Assembly (NCBI GenBank): GCA_014773175.1
Contig: VXCM01005738.1
Location: forward strand, 1-64,000
Length of the DNA: 64,000 nucleotides
Direction: 5' to 3'
Origin: Lucifuga dentata
Taxonomy: Eukaryota > Chordata > Actinopteri > Ophidiiformes > Bythitidae
How positions within the stretch are numbered: the first letter of the stretch is position 1; the number at the start of each line of letters is the position of its first letter. Shown one piece after another: positions 47,350-58,329 of the stretch. The position numbers and the translations under genes were made by a program. A model generated the notes under the pieces. The model saw only the letters and a list, made by a program, of their open reading frames with translations. It was not told the origin of the DNA and did no database searches.

Positions 47350-47766
47350 CCATATATACTTGACTATAAGCCAACCTCCTGATGTCGTTCCATCAATTTA
47401 TTTGTGAAGCAAATCCTGTTTTTCTGGGTACTGTCATAGTATTCCTCTGATTTTCTGAAAATAATCCATGTTCCTGTAAACATGATATTTATTTCAGCAG
47501 CTGATTACCATAACTGACGGATCACGGCTTACTGGCCGCCACAAAATGTGCTGAATAAGATGTTTAGTCAGGAAATATCTCATCCTAAGGTATGATGTAA
47601 ACTATTTTCCATGGGTAGTGGTAATGGGTAGTATTTCTACACCTGGAAATTTCCTTCTCTGGGATCAAATTTGAATTACTCGTGTATAAGCCGCTGATTT
47701 GCTTTGTGAAATTTGGTTTTAAAAAAAAAAAAAAAAAAAACTCGGTTTATATTCGAGTATATATGG
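47350..47766. mobile_element. TA-flanked MITE with CCATATATAC ends
   Basis: Starts CCATATATACTTGACTATAA and ends in the imperfect inverse, TATTCGAGTATATATGG. It is flanked by TA at 47348-47349 and 47767-47768. 417 bp, with an internal poly(A) at 47720-47740. TA duplication points to the Tc1/mariner superfamily. No transposase. Confidence 0.7.
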
Positions 47767-48640
47767 TATCTATTGTATAGCACATGTAAAGGGGCCAGTG
47801 AACTGTAAATGTGGGATGCAGCTCTCAAACCCTGGCAAGCTGCTATTCATATCTATACCATACTGTACACACCCTCCATTCACAACGCATTTATTTAAGC
47901 TGATGCACAAGTGCTGTGGCAGGTCTTGGATCTTGTCTATCCGACTATCTATGCACGGTTGAAGGTACAAGTACATCCAAATATTAACAAATAGGGTTTT
48001 CCTAGTCTAAAAATCATTTCCTCCTCCAGAGACAAATTACATCTGAAAAGCGTTCTTCTTGTTTCATCTGAAAAGCGGTATGATGATAAATTGGTGAATC
48101 ACTGTTCTTGTCAACTGGCTGTGGAGGTGGGAGGGTATCTCCAGCTTTCCCCTGGAACTCATCAACGAGAGCAACAACGCCCACCGAACCCCCATTCCAT
48201 CCTACGTAATCACTCTGAGTGGAAAATTGATGAGGAGAAGATGGGAAAAGAGTGAGAGAGAGAGGGGGAATAGAAGAAGACGAGCAAAAAAGTAGGGATA
48301 ACAGACAGGCAGAGAGAGAGAAAGGAGCGAGGCAAGAAGAGGAGAGGATTGATGGGAGGAAAGAAGAAGAGACAGATAATGAAAGAAAGTGGAGAGAAAA
48401 CTGGGAGGGGGAAGATGGATGATGATGATGATGAGCTAAATCTATGACAGGGAAGTGCAGACAACAGGTATGTTGGGCCAAAACTCTTAAATAACATCCA
48501 GCCCTGCCAGGTGAAACGTTACGAAGAAAAAAGACAAAGGTGACTTATCTGTGATTCTTTATCAGCTCAGCTGCTCTACAAGTGATTAAAAGTTGTGAAA
48601 GGTGGAACTTTTTCATGTCGCTCTTACCTAACTGTGAAGA

Positions 48641-48657
48641 TGTGTGTGTGTGTGTGT

Positions 48658-48693
<36 letters not shown>
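48641..48693. repeat. (TG)n microsatellite
   Basis: About 53 nt, one TATG interruption. Confidence 0.95.
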
Positions 48694-48696
<3 letters not shown>

Positions 48697-48818
48697 GAGG
48701 CTAACGAAGCTTTCAAGTTCCTTCTACACCTGTTTTTCTTCTGCTGCCACCAGCAACCAACCTGACGCCTTTACCAGGCGTTCACGCCCAAAGAAAGCTG
48801 AGAAATAACACTCCTTAA

Positions 48819-49357
48819 GGGACCATACCGCTGATTGTCCATGTTAGAGCAACCCGTGTACATGTTACATTACTGACAACCAATTTCCAAAACATGAAAC
48901 CATAGTTTAGTAATCTTCTAATCTTTCAAAATCAAATGTTCAGGTGATACAAATGCCTTAAAATTCAATGTTTCGCCTTCTGTGATACCTTTGCACGATT
49001 GTAGAAGGCACAGTTTTCATTTCTCTGTAAAAATGTCTCCTGGGACTATATTTCCTGGTGGAGAAATACATCGCCTTTCATGCAGCTTTGTGGATTGGTT
49101 AAATAAAGTTACTTCGACAAAAAAACCTTATAGTGTTCGCTGTGATGGATGACCGTGAAGTCTCTACAAGTTGATTTTAGCCGCTTGCTGGAACGAACTG
49201 AAGCCAATGGCAGTCTGGAAGGTAGGAAAAACAATCCTAAAATTAAGTAGTATAAGTAGTATAAGTAGTATATTTTGGGAAACGGACAACAGTAACTTAA
49301 CATGCGTACGGATTGCGTATATTGCTCTCAAACACGCATGATCACCGGTATGGTCCT
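48819..49357 (+). mobile_element. TTAA-flanked MITE, complete (copy 6)
   Basis: Starts GGGACCATACCGCTGATTG after TTAA (48815-48818) and ends CACCGGTATGGTCCT before TTAA (49358-49361). 539 bp, collinear with copy 2. It has a private triplication of a 10-bp unit, AAGTAGTATA, near 49243-49272. Confidence 0.82.
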
Positions 49358-50009
49358 TTAAAGCCAATCACGCTTTGAGAGGATAGATAAGTGGAATACT
49401 GATGACATTTTCCCATCTGTTCTTTGTTGGAAAGGAAACCTTCAGAGCTCCAGTCTGTCTGCTGCTGTAGGAAAGCGTGTCCCTCCTGCTGCAGCACCAC
49501 AGGTAACTCCACTTAGTAATCACCTGTCAGACAGTCTGAGCGCACAGACCAACACTTGACTTTCTGTACTGCACAGCAAGACCCCCGCAGAGCTATTCAT
49601 TCACATTTATTATGATTTCTTTGAGTTTCTATAAGTTCTTTAGCTACACATTGAGAACTGTATGTAGACACACACCTATTTTGTTAGAGTTTTGCCAGCA
49701 GTAGTTTGTGGTAAATTGTAGTGATGGAGTTTATTTATTCCAACAGAAAAGCATCCCTCCAAAAACTCTCTCCTTTTTTACTTAGAGCTTTTTACCATTT
49801 CAAAAGTTTTGCTATTTAAATGTAATTTATGCTGTATGTTTTTGTTTGGTAACCCTGGCGAAGGCTTTGAGCCGGAACATGTTGGTTTGCTTTAAATAAA
49901 ATTGTTCTCAGGACGACAAGTGTTGCTGGAGTTTTCTCCCTGAGGATTTATTTAAGAAAAGTTAAGGCATCTTGCAGTAACAAAAAAAAAAAAAAAAAAA
50001 AAAAAAAAN

Positions 50010-50397
50010 AGACTTGGTCCAAGTTAAAGGAATTATGAAGAAAGAGAATTACCATTCCATCCTTCAAAGACATGCCATTCCATCCGGTTTACAATTACTG
50101 GTCAGAATTTCATTCTTCAACAGGACAACGATCCAAAACATTCATCAAAATGATACTAAAATTACATCCATTCAAAAGAGAAGCAAAAGGTTTTAGAATT
50201 CTGACTTTACTTTGATGAAACAAAAGTCTGAGCATGAAATGACTTCAGACTGCTTTTATGTTAACAAATTCTTCTTGAAAACATTTATTTTTTGTATTTT
50301 TGTCATTTCCTGTGTAATAAATTATAAAACAAACAGTGTATTGATGATTTTTTTTTTTAAATCTGGGGGTGGCCTCAAACTTCTGGCCTGTGCTGTA
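50010..50397 (+). pseudogene. Tc1 transposase 3' relic
   Basis: Encodes LVQVKGIMKKENYHSILQ, as in the catalytic core of Tc1-family transposases. One frame over come the codons for FILQQDNDPKHSSK, the conserved segment with the second catalytic Asp, so a frameshift separates the two parts. The end reads GGCCTCAAACTTCTGGCC-TGTGCTGTA, a usual Tc1 terminus. The 5' part is absent beyond a poly(A) with an N at 50009. Not functional. Confidence 0.75.
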
Positions 50398-50846
50398 TGT
50401 GGCCAAAAAAGAGAAAAAAAAAAGTGGAATAAATGTAACATGGATGGAATTATTCTGTTATTCACCAGATTCATAGGGAAAGAACTGCACATGAGGAAAT
50501 ACATGTGGAGATTTTTATGTCGATTTTAAACCAGTGGATTAATTGCATGCTTGATTAAATTGATTTACAATTGCATAATCAAAGTTAATTAATAGTAATA
50601 CATCATGTTGTAATTTCTATCTGCTGATGGTGCTTACGTAATGTTTAAAAAAAATCGATTTCATGCCTTAATCTGAGTAGAGTCGCTTTAACTTTAACAT
50701 GCATGTCAAGGACAGCTCCGGTTCACGGATACCTGGATACCTGGATACCTGGATCTGGTACCACGGATAAGTATTATTTTCCATTAAGATGTATTAAAAC
50801 TTTATTGGAGGGGACCTTCAAGGTACATCGCGGTGAAACGTCTCGC

Positions 50847-51532
50847 CAGGGCCGGCCTGTGGCGTAGGCGAACTAGACGGTTGCCTAGGACCCTGCGGCC
50901 GCTAGGGGGCGCCACACCAAGAGTGAAACTAAAGTGAACTTTCATTAGCGGTAAATAAGTTCAGGAGCTGCAGAGATGTAACTAACTCTATGTGCTAACT
51001 TTGTGAGCTATATCACCTGATAGAAGTGGGAACAGTATATATAGAGCTCAATGTGCTTAGACAACTCACTAAAGGTGTGTTATAAAACACACCTTTATTC
51101 AGCACAGAACTAATATAACATGGAATTTATGCATATTATGGTTTTACATTATGTTTTAGTTACGATGAGGCTCATAGAGATGTTTATGGAGTGGGTTGGG
51201 GGAATTGTGGGATGTCAGATTAATACTGTAGAGTGGGAGGTAAAGGGTAGCCACGCCCCTTTTGTTCATTATTAGAAATTACTACAGTAATTTTAAACGT
51301 GTTTAATTTGCATTTTACTTTTGGCTGTTAGGGAGAATGAAATAAGATTAAAAATGACAAATAACATTTAGTAATCCACAGATATTCATGTTCTATTTAA
51401 TTAATTATTTATTTATTTATTTTAATTTAGCTTGACAGCATTCACACCGAAAATACCATCTCTCCTGCCCCTGGATGGGGGCCCCCAGCAAATAACTTGC
51501 CTAGGGCCCCAGAAAGGCTAGGGCCGGCCCTG
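50847..51532. mobile_element. hAT element CAGGGCCGGCC, perfect 8-bp TSD
   Basis: Starts CAGGGCCGGCCTGTGG and ends CTAGGGCCGGCCCTG. The perfect 8-bp direct repeat CGTCTCGC flanks it (50839-50846 and 51533-51540). Subterminal GTTGCCTAGGACCC and TTGCCTAGGGCCCC are direct repeats. 686 bp with no transposase frame, so non-autonomous hAT. Confidence 0.93.
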
Positions 51533-53574
51533 CGTCTCGCTGCCATTAAAAAAAAAACAACAAATATTTCACTTTCCAAACAGGTTTCCTGAATTGGTAA
51601 ACTCATCTAAAAGCACAAAAGTGTTAATGCTCGCCTGATGCAAAGGCAGAAAATCAGACAATGAAGTCGATAAAAACTAGCTAAGAAGCTGTTAAAACAC
51701 AGTTTAAAGCTCCTCAGCTGCTCTTAAATGGGAGTTGCTAACTGAGATACTGCAGACATAACTCCTCAGGATAAATCCTGAAAACATGCATCTAGCCATG
51801 ACCTCATTTCTCAGGATATGAAAAGGGTTCCTTTGCTTCTGACTGATGCTGCTTTCAAAACACGCCACCTTAATATATACACAGGTAATGAAAACACGTG
51901 CACACCTAATGTCTCCTGGCGTCCGCTGACAGTGTGCAAACGACACTTCCTTCCCTTCTCCCATAATAGCGACTATTGTTGGTATTGTGTGGGAGGGAGA
52001 CACTGCTTTCTGTGGCTGGTATAATTCTCTCATTATGAGTTTAGATGGGGAAGAGGCACAGAGCAAATNCTCCCATAATAGCGACTATTGTTGGTATTGT
52101 GTGGGAGGGAGACACTGCTTTCTGCGGCTGGTATAATTCTCTCATTATGAGTTTAGATGGGGAAGAGGCACAGAGCAAATGGAGGGATGAAGAGCCCAGA
52201 GGCATGGTATGCCACAAAGAGCAGAACCCGACTGATAATAGAGCAAATCCATCAGTCTCTGGCTCTCCCTCTCTGTCGGTCTCTTGTCATCCATATTGGG
52301 CTTTAGATGGAAGTCATTTGGGAAAGCCTGAGGAGAAAAGTGGCTCTGAGGAAATGCAAAGAGAGAAAATGGAGTACAAGCAATTTTAGCCCTGCCATAA
52401 TGCGTGCAATCTGGCGGAGGGAGGAAGGGAGAGGGATGGGGATGTTAAAAAAGAAGGGCGGAGAGATGGAGGATGGAGGGGAAAAACTGAGAGACGGGGA
52501 AAGAGACACTCAATGTGGCTCCGAGTCTCATTTCTGTGAGATATTCCGGGGCGTAGATGGGAGAGGCAGGTCGTGGAGCGGCGTTTCCTCTGCAGCACGG
52601 AGATGTTAGCCTGGTTACTCTGAACCATGAGGTTGCTGTGACCTAAGTTACAATCTGGCTTCCAAAGTCCAATTCGCCTCCCAAAAGTCTCTCCTGCTTC
52701 TGTTCCAGCTCATCGCTCTCATCATTTGGTTCAATTTCACAAGTGTGCGAGCTCAACAATGAGAAAAAAGACTAACAAAAGCCATGCACGTGCTGAAGAG
52801 ATCCTGTCCTCGTGAGATCTCCGCTCTTTAAGACTGTGGGCTCGGTGTTCCATCATCACAACAACCTCACCTCAAAAACAATGACTCCGGTAACCTTGGC
52901 CATCCATTAGCCTGTCTAAGAACAAAAGCCGTTTCCTCAGGGAGCCATTAGACGAATATAGCTCTGGGAAGTCACCAGATGGACTGTGCTTTATTTCAGC
53001 TCCAGGCTGGACAGGAATCCCACGCAGGCCATTAGCAAGTGGAAAACTTAACCAATGCTAGTCAGCGTAACGTTTGGGTTTGATGTAGGTCCCCACATCC
53101 AAAAGTGAAGGTTTCGTTCTCAAACCAGTAAACCAGCAACTTGAGTCATTACCGTGAGTTAGGACGGGACAGGATGCAGTCACGATGTTCACGCCAAATT
53201 CTGGCCCAGACATTGCAGGAATTCATCAAACCATCTGGTCTGATGAATTTTAGGATTTGTGGACTTTTTCCAATCTGTCACTGTCACATATTCACAGTTA
53301 AAGGTTCGCCGTGCCGTGCATTCAGAGTGCCTCCACACGCAACTGCTGTAACGTGTGCTTATGTAAATTACCGTCACCTTCCGTTCTCCTCTGACCTCTG
53401 ACCTCTCACTTAAAGCGTTTTCACCACCTGACACTCACTGGATGCTTTTGTTTTTCGTACCCTTTTCTCTTCACACTAGAGGCGTGGAAATACCAGCAGA
53501 TAAGCGCTTTCTGAGGTCCTCAAATGACCTTCCCGGTGCTTTCCCCTGACTAACATTACAGTGCAGATAAGAGC

Positions 53575-53576
<2 letters not shown>

Positions 53577-53612
<36 letters not shown>
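53577..53612. repeat. (TG)n microsatellite
   Basis: TG run of about 36 nt. Confidence 0.95.
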
Positions 53613-53614
<2 letters not shown>

Positions 53615-53903
53615 TGAAACCACAATTTTCTGTCTGAGAAGTGGCGTGGTTCTGTACATCATGAAGTGTCAAGTGGGTCTGCTGTACAGTGCTGTATGTC
53701 TACCTGCATTTGAGTATGTGTGTGTATGTGTGTGTGTGTGCAAATCTAGACCTTTTCTTTTTTTTTTTTTTGNTTTTTTTTTTTTTTGGTCTGTGTGTCT
53801 TTTTGTGTGTCTGTGCATGTCCACATTCTACCTGCAATGCATTATGTTTGACAGTGTGTACTTGTGTGTCTTCAACATGTATGTTTATGCGTGTCAGTAT
53901 GAT

Positions 53904-53957
<54 letters not shown>
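53904..53957. repeat. (GT)n microsatellite
   Basis: Uninterrupted GT run of about 54 nt. A T-rich N junction (53773) lies upstream. Confidence 0.95.
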
Positions 53958-53960
<3 letters not shown>

Positions 53961-54213
53961 CTGGCTCGCTGGGGGCTGCAGTGAGAGAGCTGAGGTGTAA
54001 CACCTTGTTAATGTGACAGACACAGTAAAACAGGCACCGAGGGAAATGAGCCGCCGTTGTCTACTTTGCTGGATATCCTGACAGATAATTGGGGGGGGGC
54101 TTCTCTGGGGTCCAGTTCCCAACACACCTTACTTAGATCAGCAAACTGAAAGATGGACTGCAGCAGGAAATACAGCTGATTTTTGTTTTTAGAATAATTT
54201 AGCTGCTGTGGTC

Positions 54214-54244
<31 letters not shown>

Positions 54245-54326
54245 NAAAAAAAAAGAAGGGACTTTCTGATTACAGCTAAAGCAAAGAAGGGAAGGTTTAG
54301 ATGCACTTTTGTCTGGACTCCATTAA

Positions 54327-55806
54327 AGGACCAAACCAGCAATCATGCACGTTTGAGCCTAACCCGCATACACGTTACTGACAACCAATTTCCAAAACAT
54401 AAAACCGTATTTTAGTTTCCTGTTATTTGTTAAAATCCCCTAATCTTTCAAAATCAAATGTTCAGGTGATGCACTCACCTTAAAATTCAATGTTTCATCT
54501 GCGAACATTTTTGCAGATTGTTGAAGGCATTGTCATTTACAATTTCTCTGTAAAAGCCATCTTGTCCTGGGACTATATTTCCCGGCAGAGATACACACCG
54601 TCTTCTGTGCAGCTCCATGTTGGATGGATTAAATTAAGTTACTAAAAAAAAAAAGAAAAAACTAACAGACGTGTTGTTCGCTGCGACGGACTGTGAATCT
54701 CAATCACGTTTGAAGTCTCTACAAGTTGATTTTTTTTATAGCGTACTGGAATGAACTGAAACCAGGCAGTCTGGAAGGTAGGAAACAGTATATTTTGGGA
54801 AATGGGTTAGTCAGTACTATACAACAGTTAGTTCCAAACAAGAATTTTGATTGGACAAGAATTCCAGGAGCGCTGATATAGAGTATAACAGCACTTGGAC
54901 TTATAACTACGTATCACCCTGCTTTACAGGCGTTCTAATAACCGTTAGTTAGATTAATTGGAGGCCATCCATAGAGAACAGGAAACAATGGAGAGACGTT
55001 CTGTCTGATCAACGGGCCTCAGTTTTAGGCCTACATAGTTCTGTCCAAACCGAAGCCCTAGACTATTTTTATTATTATTATTTTTTATTTATTTTTTTAT
55101 TATTATTATTTTATTATTTTTATTATTATCCTTATTTTTAGACGATTTTAATTTTAATTTATGAAATTCTCAGCCCCAGCCTGACCTGACGCCCGCGGTC
55201 TTTTTTTTTTCCATCAGAACCAGAAGTTCGGCTCTTTTCAAAATAAAAGCAGCAGCTGTCAGCTGCAGCATTCAGAAAACAGCGATGCTGCAGTTTCTGA
55301 GCGCCAACATGTGAGGCAGCATCAGGAGGCGTGTTATGATGTGAGAGAGAGAGAGAAGAAAAAAAAGCCAGAGCCGCCCAGCCGAGCCAGTGTTGTGAAA
55401 TTCAACCCGAATCGGCCCGATTTGTAAATTAGCTCGGGGCCTGACAGGGTTCTATCATACATGATGCCAAAGCGACTGTCAGCAGAGTCTTATTTGATTG
55501 GTTGCTGCACAATAAATAGAAACATACAGAAATGATCATAGAAAGTATCTGGCCTGCGGTAACGTGTACACAAAGTAGCCTGCAAGCTAGTGTGCAGGAA
55601 AATATTTATGTGTTGCTTAGCAACAGTCCATGTGGAACTATTTGTGTTGGCACAGCCAAATAAATGATTAAATAAACAAACAAATCATGATCTGCTATCG
55701 TTTATTACTGTTAACTAATAAATGGCGCTTGTATAACTGTTCTACAACAGTTATACAACATGTTTACGGATGAGGCTCAAACATGCACGATCTCCAGCAT
55801 TTTCTT
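54327..55806 (+). mobile_element. TTAA-flanked MITE split by a 0.9-kb insertion (copy 7)
   Basis: Starts AGGACCAAACCAGCAATC after TTAA (54323-54326). It runs collinear with copy 6 to about 54835, resumes near 55756 (GAGGCTCAAACATGCACG), and ends before TTAA at 55807-55810. The interruption is listed separately. Confidence 0.7.
54836..55755. mobile_element. composite insertion in MITE copy 7
   Basis: TACAACAGTTA is found just before the left edge and again at the right edge (about 55742), a possible target duplication of about 11 bp. Inside, 55013-55457 is a second copy of the CAGAACCCTGCA-type element of 25621-26755, sharing GCTCTTTTCAAAATAAAAGC and GCGCCAACATGTGAGGC. It carries an AT-rich TTA-repeat block at 55065-55145. 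The outer element starting GTTCCAAACAAGAATTTTG is not identified. Confidence 0.5.
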
Positions 55807-56756
55807 TTAAGGCAAAAATGTGAGTAAGAAATACACATGATCAGAAGTAACGGGATTCCATTTGCCACTTAACAAAACGATGTTACGTAATCGGAGAATG
55901 AGTGAGAGTCCGCCAGGCGAGGAAACTTATTACTCTGATATAACATTTACACACTCGAGTAAATCAATTTACAATCATATAACCTAGCTGTTAGTTGACA
56001 TTTATCGTGCTTGTAAGCATACTGAGTGTGGAAAAGACAAAATCCACGGTTCACTTATCCATGTGACAGTATTTGGGTAAAAAAAGCAGGTGAACATTAT
56101 CTATGCTCGTCCCAAACCACCTAGGAGCCAATTAATTGACCTATTGATTGATCAACCTGGAGAGGGCTGCACGCAGCTAACCTTTAACTGGTATTTTGTT
56201 GCTCGTTAGATGATCGTTAGATATTCCTCCTTAAAACCACTCAACATATCAAACGTACAACAAATTTTACAAATTCATCATTCTGCTGACAAAATTTTCC
56301 TGACATTTGGACCAAATCATGTCTTTGATGAGGAAAGTATCATAATTCCGTCTTATGTTGCATTCTAGCATCGTCAACTTTTTCCTGTTTTGATATTCTT
56401 TCTCCCCGTCCCCGAAAATTCTGACCAATGAGCAGAGAGAGTTCTTTTGCTGCGATATTTTAGTTCAAAAAGGTGTTTTTCTGTGTGATTTCGAACCAAG
56501 CCAAGCAAAAAAAAATGTAGTTCCTGATTCAGACCAGAGCAAACGATCTACGAGTCTGAAAATACCCAAAGGCAGTTTGATTTGATATAACAGCCTGAAA
56601 AACTGGATGCTTTTGGTTTCTGTTTCTATCAACTTATTCATCCTCGGGATACAAACATGACATGCATCATAAATGGCCAACATGTGACTGACATGCCCAC
56701 TGTACCTGCTTAGCCTGAAAAAAGTCTTATCGGTCAGACGTGTTAGCGTGGCGTAC

Positions 56757-56838
56757 CTGATAGACGTGGTAGGCGTTGGCGGCTCGGCCCTGCAGGAAGA
56801 CGGACGGGATCCAAACGTTGATGAGAGCACGATGAGCC
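56757..56838 (-). CDS. snx29: sorting nexin 29, PX domain N-terminal exon
   Basis: 82-nt exon encoding the last base of codon 58 (Thr) and residues 59-85, ending in phase 0. On the minus strand the acceptor is GTGCCGCTCAG|GGC and the donor TATCAG|GTACGC. The peptide AHRALINVWIPSVFLQGRAA and then NAYHVYQ forms the first beta strand and turn of the PX fold, leading directly into VYIRI of the next exon. The split codon AC|G joins cleanly to the 56-nt exon 358 nt upstream. The tract before the acceptor is mixed and purine-containing rather than a clean pyrimidine run, so this 3' splice site is relatively weak. Identification is by protein similarity recalled for SNX29. Confidence 0.94.
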
Positions 56839-57196
56839 CTGAGCGGCACAAATATCATCAATATCATTAAAAATCATTGTTACAGAAATACAGTTTACTC
56901 TGGGAAAACACCTCTAAAATAAAAGAAAGATGATCTGAGAGCGTAACGATGAATACATTTATGAATCAGACGCTGTTTGAGCTTTGTGCTCTGTAACCTT
57001 GAGAAAACCTCATTTACATACAATTATCCCAAAAGATTTTTTTACAGCAGACTGAATGAGGCGAGCAGACCTTCACAAGATCTGCAAGAATCCAAATCTT
57101 GAAGATGAGATTAAAGAGATGAACAGGAAGGAGAAGAACGAGGGATGATAAAAAAAATAGATACATACAGCGAAGGAAAGAGAGAAATATTCTTAC
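56839..57196 (-). other. snx29: snx29 short intron (358 nt)
   Basis: Donor GAGAC|GTAAGA at 57196, acceptor CTCAG|GG at 56839, phase 2. No repeats of note; one A-rich run near 57151. Confidence 0.9.
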
Positions 57197-57252
57197 GTCT
57201 CAAAATCGGAGAGGCTCGGGTCGTCTGATGTCTGGCTTAAATCACCTGGAAC
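57197..57252 (-). CDS. snx29: sorting nexin 29, short linker exon (56 nt)
   Basis: Encodes residues 40-57 and two bases of codon 58: VPGDLSQTSDDPSLSDFE, an acidic Ser/Thr-rich linker between the helical segment and the PX domain. The acceptor is TTTTCACAG|GTT and the donor GAGAC|GTAAGA. Its length (56, not divisible by 3) means that skipping it would shift the frame into the PX domain. It has several potential casein-kinase-type acidic Ser/Thr sites (TSDD, SLSDFE). In the transcript a UG-rich tract (57281-57322) ends 28 nt before it, a position where TDP-43- or CELF-type proteins can influence exon use. It was assigned from splice signals, phase and linker resemblance to SNX29. Confidence 0.9.
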
Positions 57253-57280
57253 CTGTGAAAACGAGAAAAGGTGAGAATAA

Positions 57281-57322
57281 CACACACACACACACATACA
57301 TGCACACACACGCACACACACA
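57281..57322. repeat. (CA)n, UG tract near the 3' splice site
   Basis: About 42 nt of CA with TG and CG interruptions. In the snx29 transcript this is (UG)n located 28-70 nt upstream of the 56-nt exon. Confidence 0.95.
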
Positions 57323-57419
57323 AAGGCAATCCAGTGTTAAAATAATAAACTATTGGTATTTGTTTGTACTGTGATTGCAATACACTCGGCTGACCAATAC
57401 TTTTTGAATTACTTAACGT

Positions 57420-57450
57420 GCGTGTGTATGTGTGTGTGTGTGTGTGTGTG
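57420..57450. repeat. (GT)n, CA tract in transcript
   Basis: GT run followed by ATCTCTCTCTCTCC (57451-57464). Inner CA tract of the intron. Confidence 0.9.
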
Positions 57451-57556
57451 ATCTCTCTCTCTCCTGTCGTCTGCTTCTCAGCTCTCCACAATAAACTGAA
57501 ACCTGGACTAACACACCGTCACCACAGCACCTTCAGTGAGCACAACACACGACACA

Positions 57557-57559
<3 letters not shown>

Positions 57560-57591
<32 letters not shown>
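57560..57591. repeat. (CA)n, UG tract in transcript
   Basis: CA run of about 32 nt. Confidence 0.95.
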
Positions 57592-57593
<2 letters not shown>

Positions 57594-57711
57594 ACAGGGA
57601 GAACGTAGAGGGAGAGAGAGAGCGATACTGGAAGAAAATTACCAGGATTGGTCATCGTTTTCAGCTTTAGAGAGCTGGAAGCCTGCAGGAGCCAATAGCA
57701 CGGATGGACAA

Positions 57712-57724
57712 ACACACACATGCA

Positions 57725-57762
<38 letters not shown>

Positions 57763-57788
57763 CACACACACATGCATGCACACACACA
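57712..57788. repeat. interrupted (CA)n, UG tract in transcript
   Basis: About 77 nt of CA with TGCAG and TGCATG interruptions. The longest tract in this intron. Confidence 0.95.
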
Positions 57789-58283
57789 AAGGTAGGCCAG
57801 CAAAGCAGGGCTGAACCTCAGGGATAAGCGTCCTATCTGCAGCCTGAGGCTCCATCACTGCTGCTGCTGCTCATCCTGCAGTCCGCATAGTTGTGTGTTT
57901 GAGCATGCACGTGTGTGGTGCACATGCACGTGTGTCTCCAGACTGCTGTTTTGTCTCGTCCCTACACGCTCCGAGCGCTTTTTAGCATGACCAGATGTTG
58001 GCATTCTGCGAGCAGGATGGCTTTGAAAATAAAGAGCAGCAACAGTGTTTTGTTTGGATGAAATAGAAGGAGAAGCGTGATGTCAGGACGGCCCGAACCT
58101 CATCAGCAAAAACACAGTCACCGCCGAAAGACGCGACGGGAGACGGAGACAGGAAGAGGAGACAAAATCAAACAAAACTGATGGGAGGAGAATCAAGAAA
58201 ATGGCACGGTACGAAAGAGACAACTGGCAGAAAAAAGGACGAGGAAACCTGCAGAGAAATCAGACGGCGAGGGATGGAGGGAA

Positions 58284-58286
<3 letters not shown>

Positions 58287-58319
<33 letters not shown>
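58287..58319. repeat. (GT)16, CA tract beside the 5' splice site
   Basis: Uninterrupted 33 nt. In the transcript it is (CA)16 starting at intron position +11. Confidence 0.96.
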
Positions 58320-58322
<3 letters not shown>

Positions 58323-58329
58323 CACTTAC

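Larger units (their letters stand above)
31917..56756 (-). other. snx29: snx29 largest intron in view (24840 nt)
   Basis: Donor ATCAG|GTACGC at 56756 and acceptor CCTCAG|GTG at 31917; phase 0. Rich in transposons listed separately. Unassigned stretches: 32890-33650, 35065-36115, 37605-38520, 38750-40000 (except (TG)n at 39350-39373 and a (CT)n tract duplicated around the N at 40031), 41115-41735, 43275-44040, 44345-45470, 46210-46640, 46880-47155 (single-copy, possibly conserved), 47770-48640, 49365-49980, 51545-53570 and 55815-56756. None shows a coding exon. Confidence 0.85.
57253..58329 (-). other. snx29: snx29 intron with CA and UG tracts at opposite ends (1077 nt)
   Basis: Donor GGGCCG|GTAAGTGCTG and acceptor CGTTTTCACAG|GTT, phase 0. 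In transcript order it holds (CA)16 at +11 to +43, (UG)-rich tracts at 57712-57788 and 57560-57591, (CA) at 57420-57450, and a (UG)-rich tract at -70 to -28. The CA and UG tracts at the two ends are complementary. A normal pyrimidine tract (CTTTTCTCGTTTTCACAG) remains at the acceptor. Confidence 0.93.

Noticed and set aside
53700..54125. His/Thr-rich minus frame
   Set aside because: Product of a (GT)n microsatellite and a poly(T) N junction.
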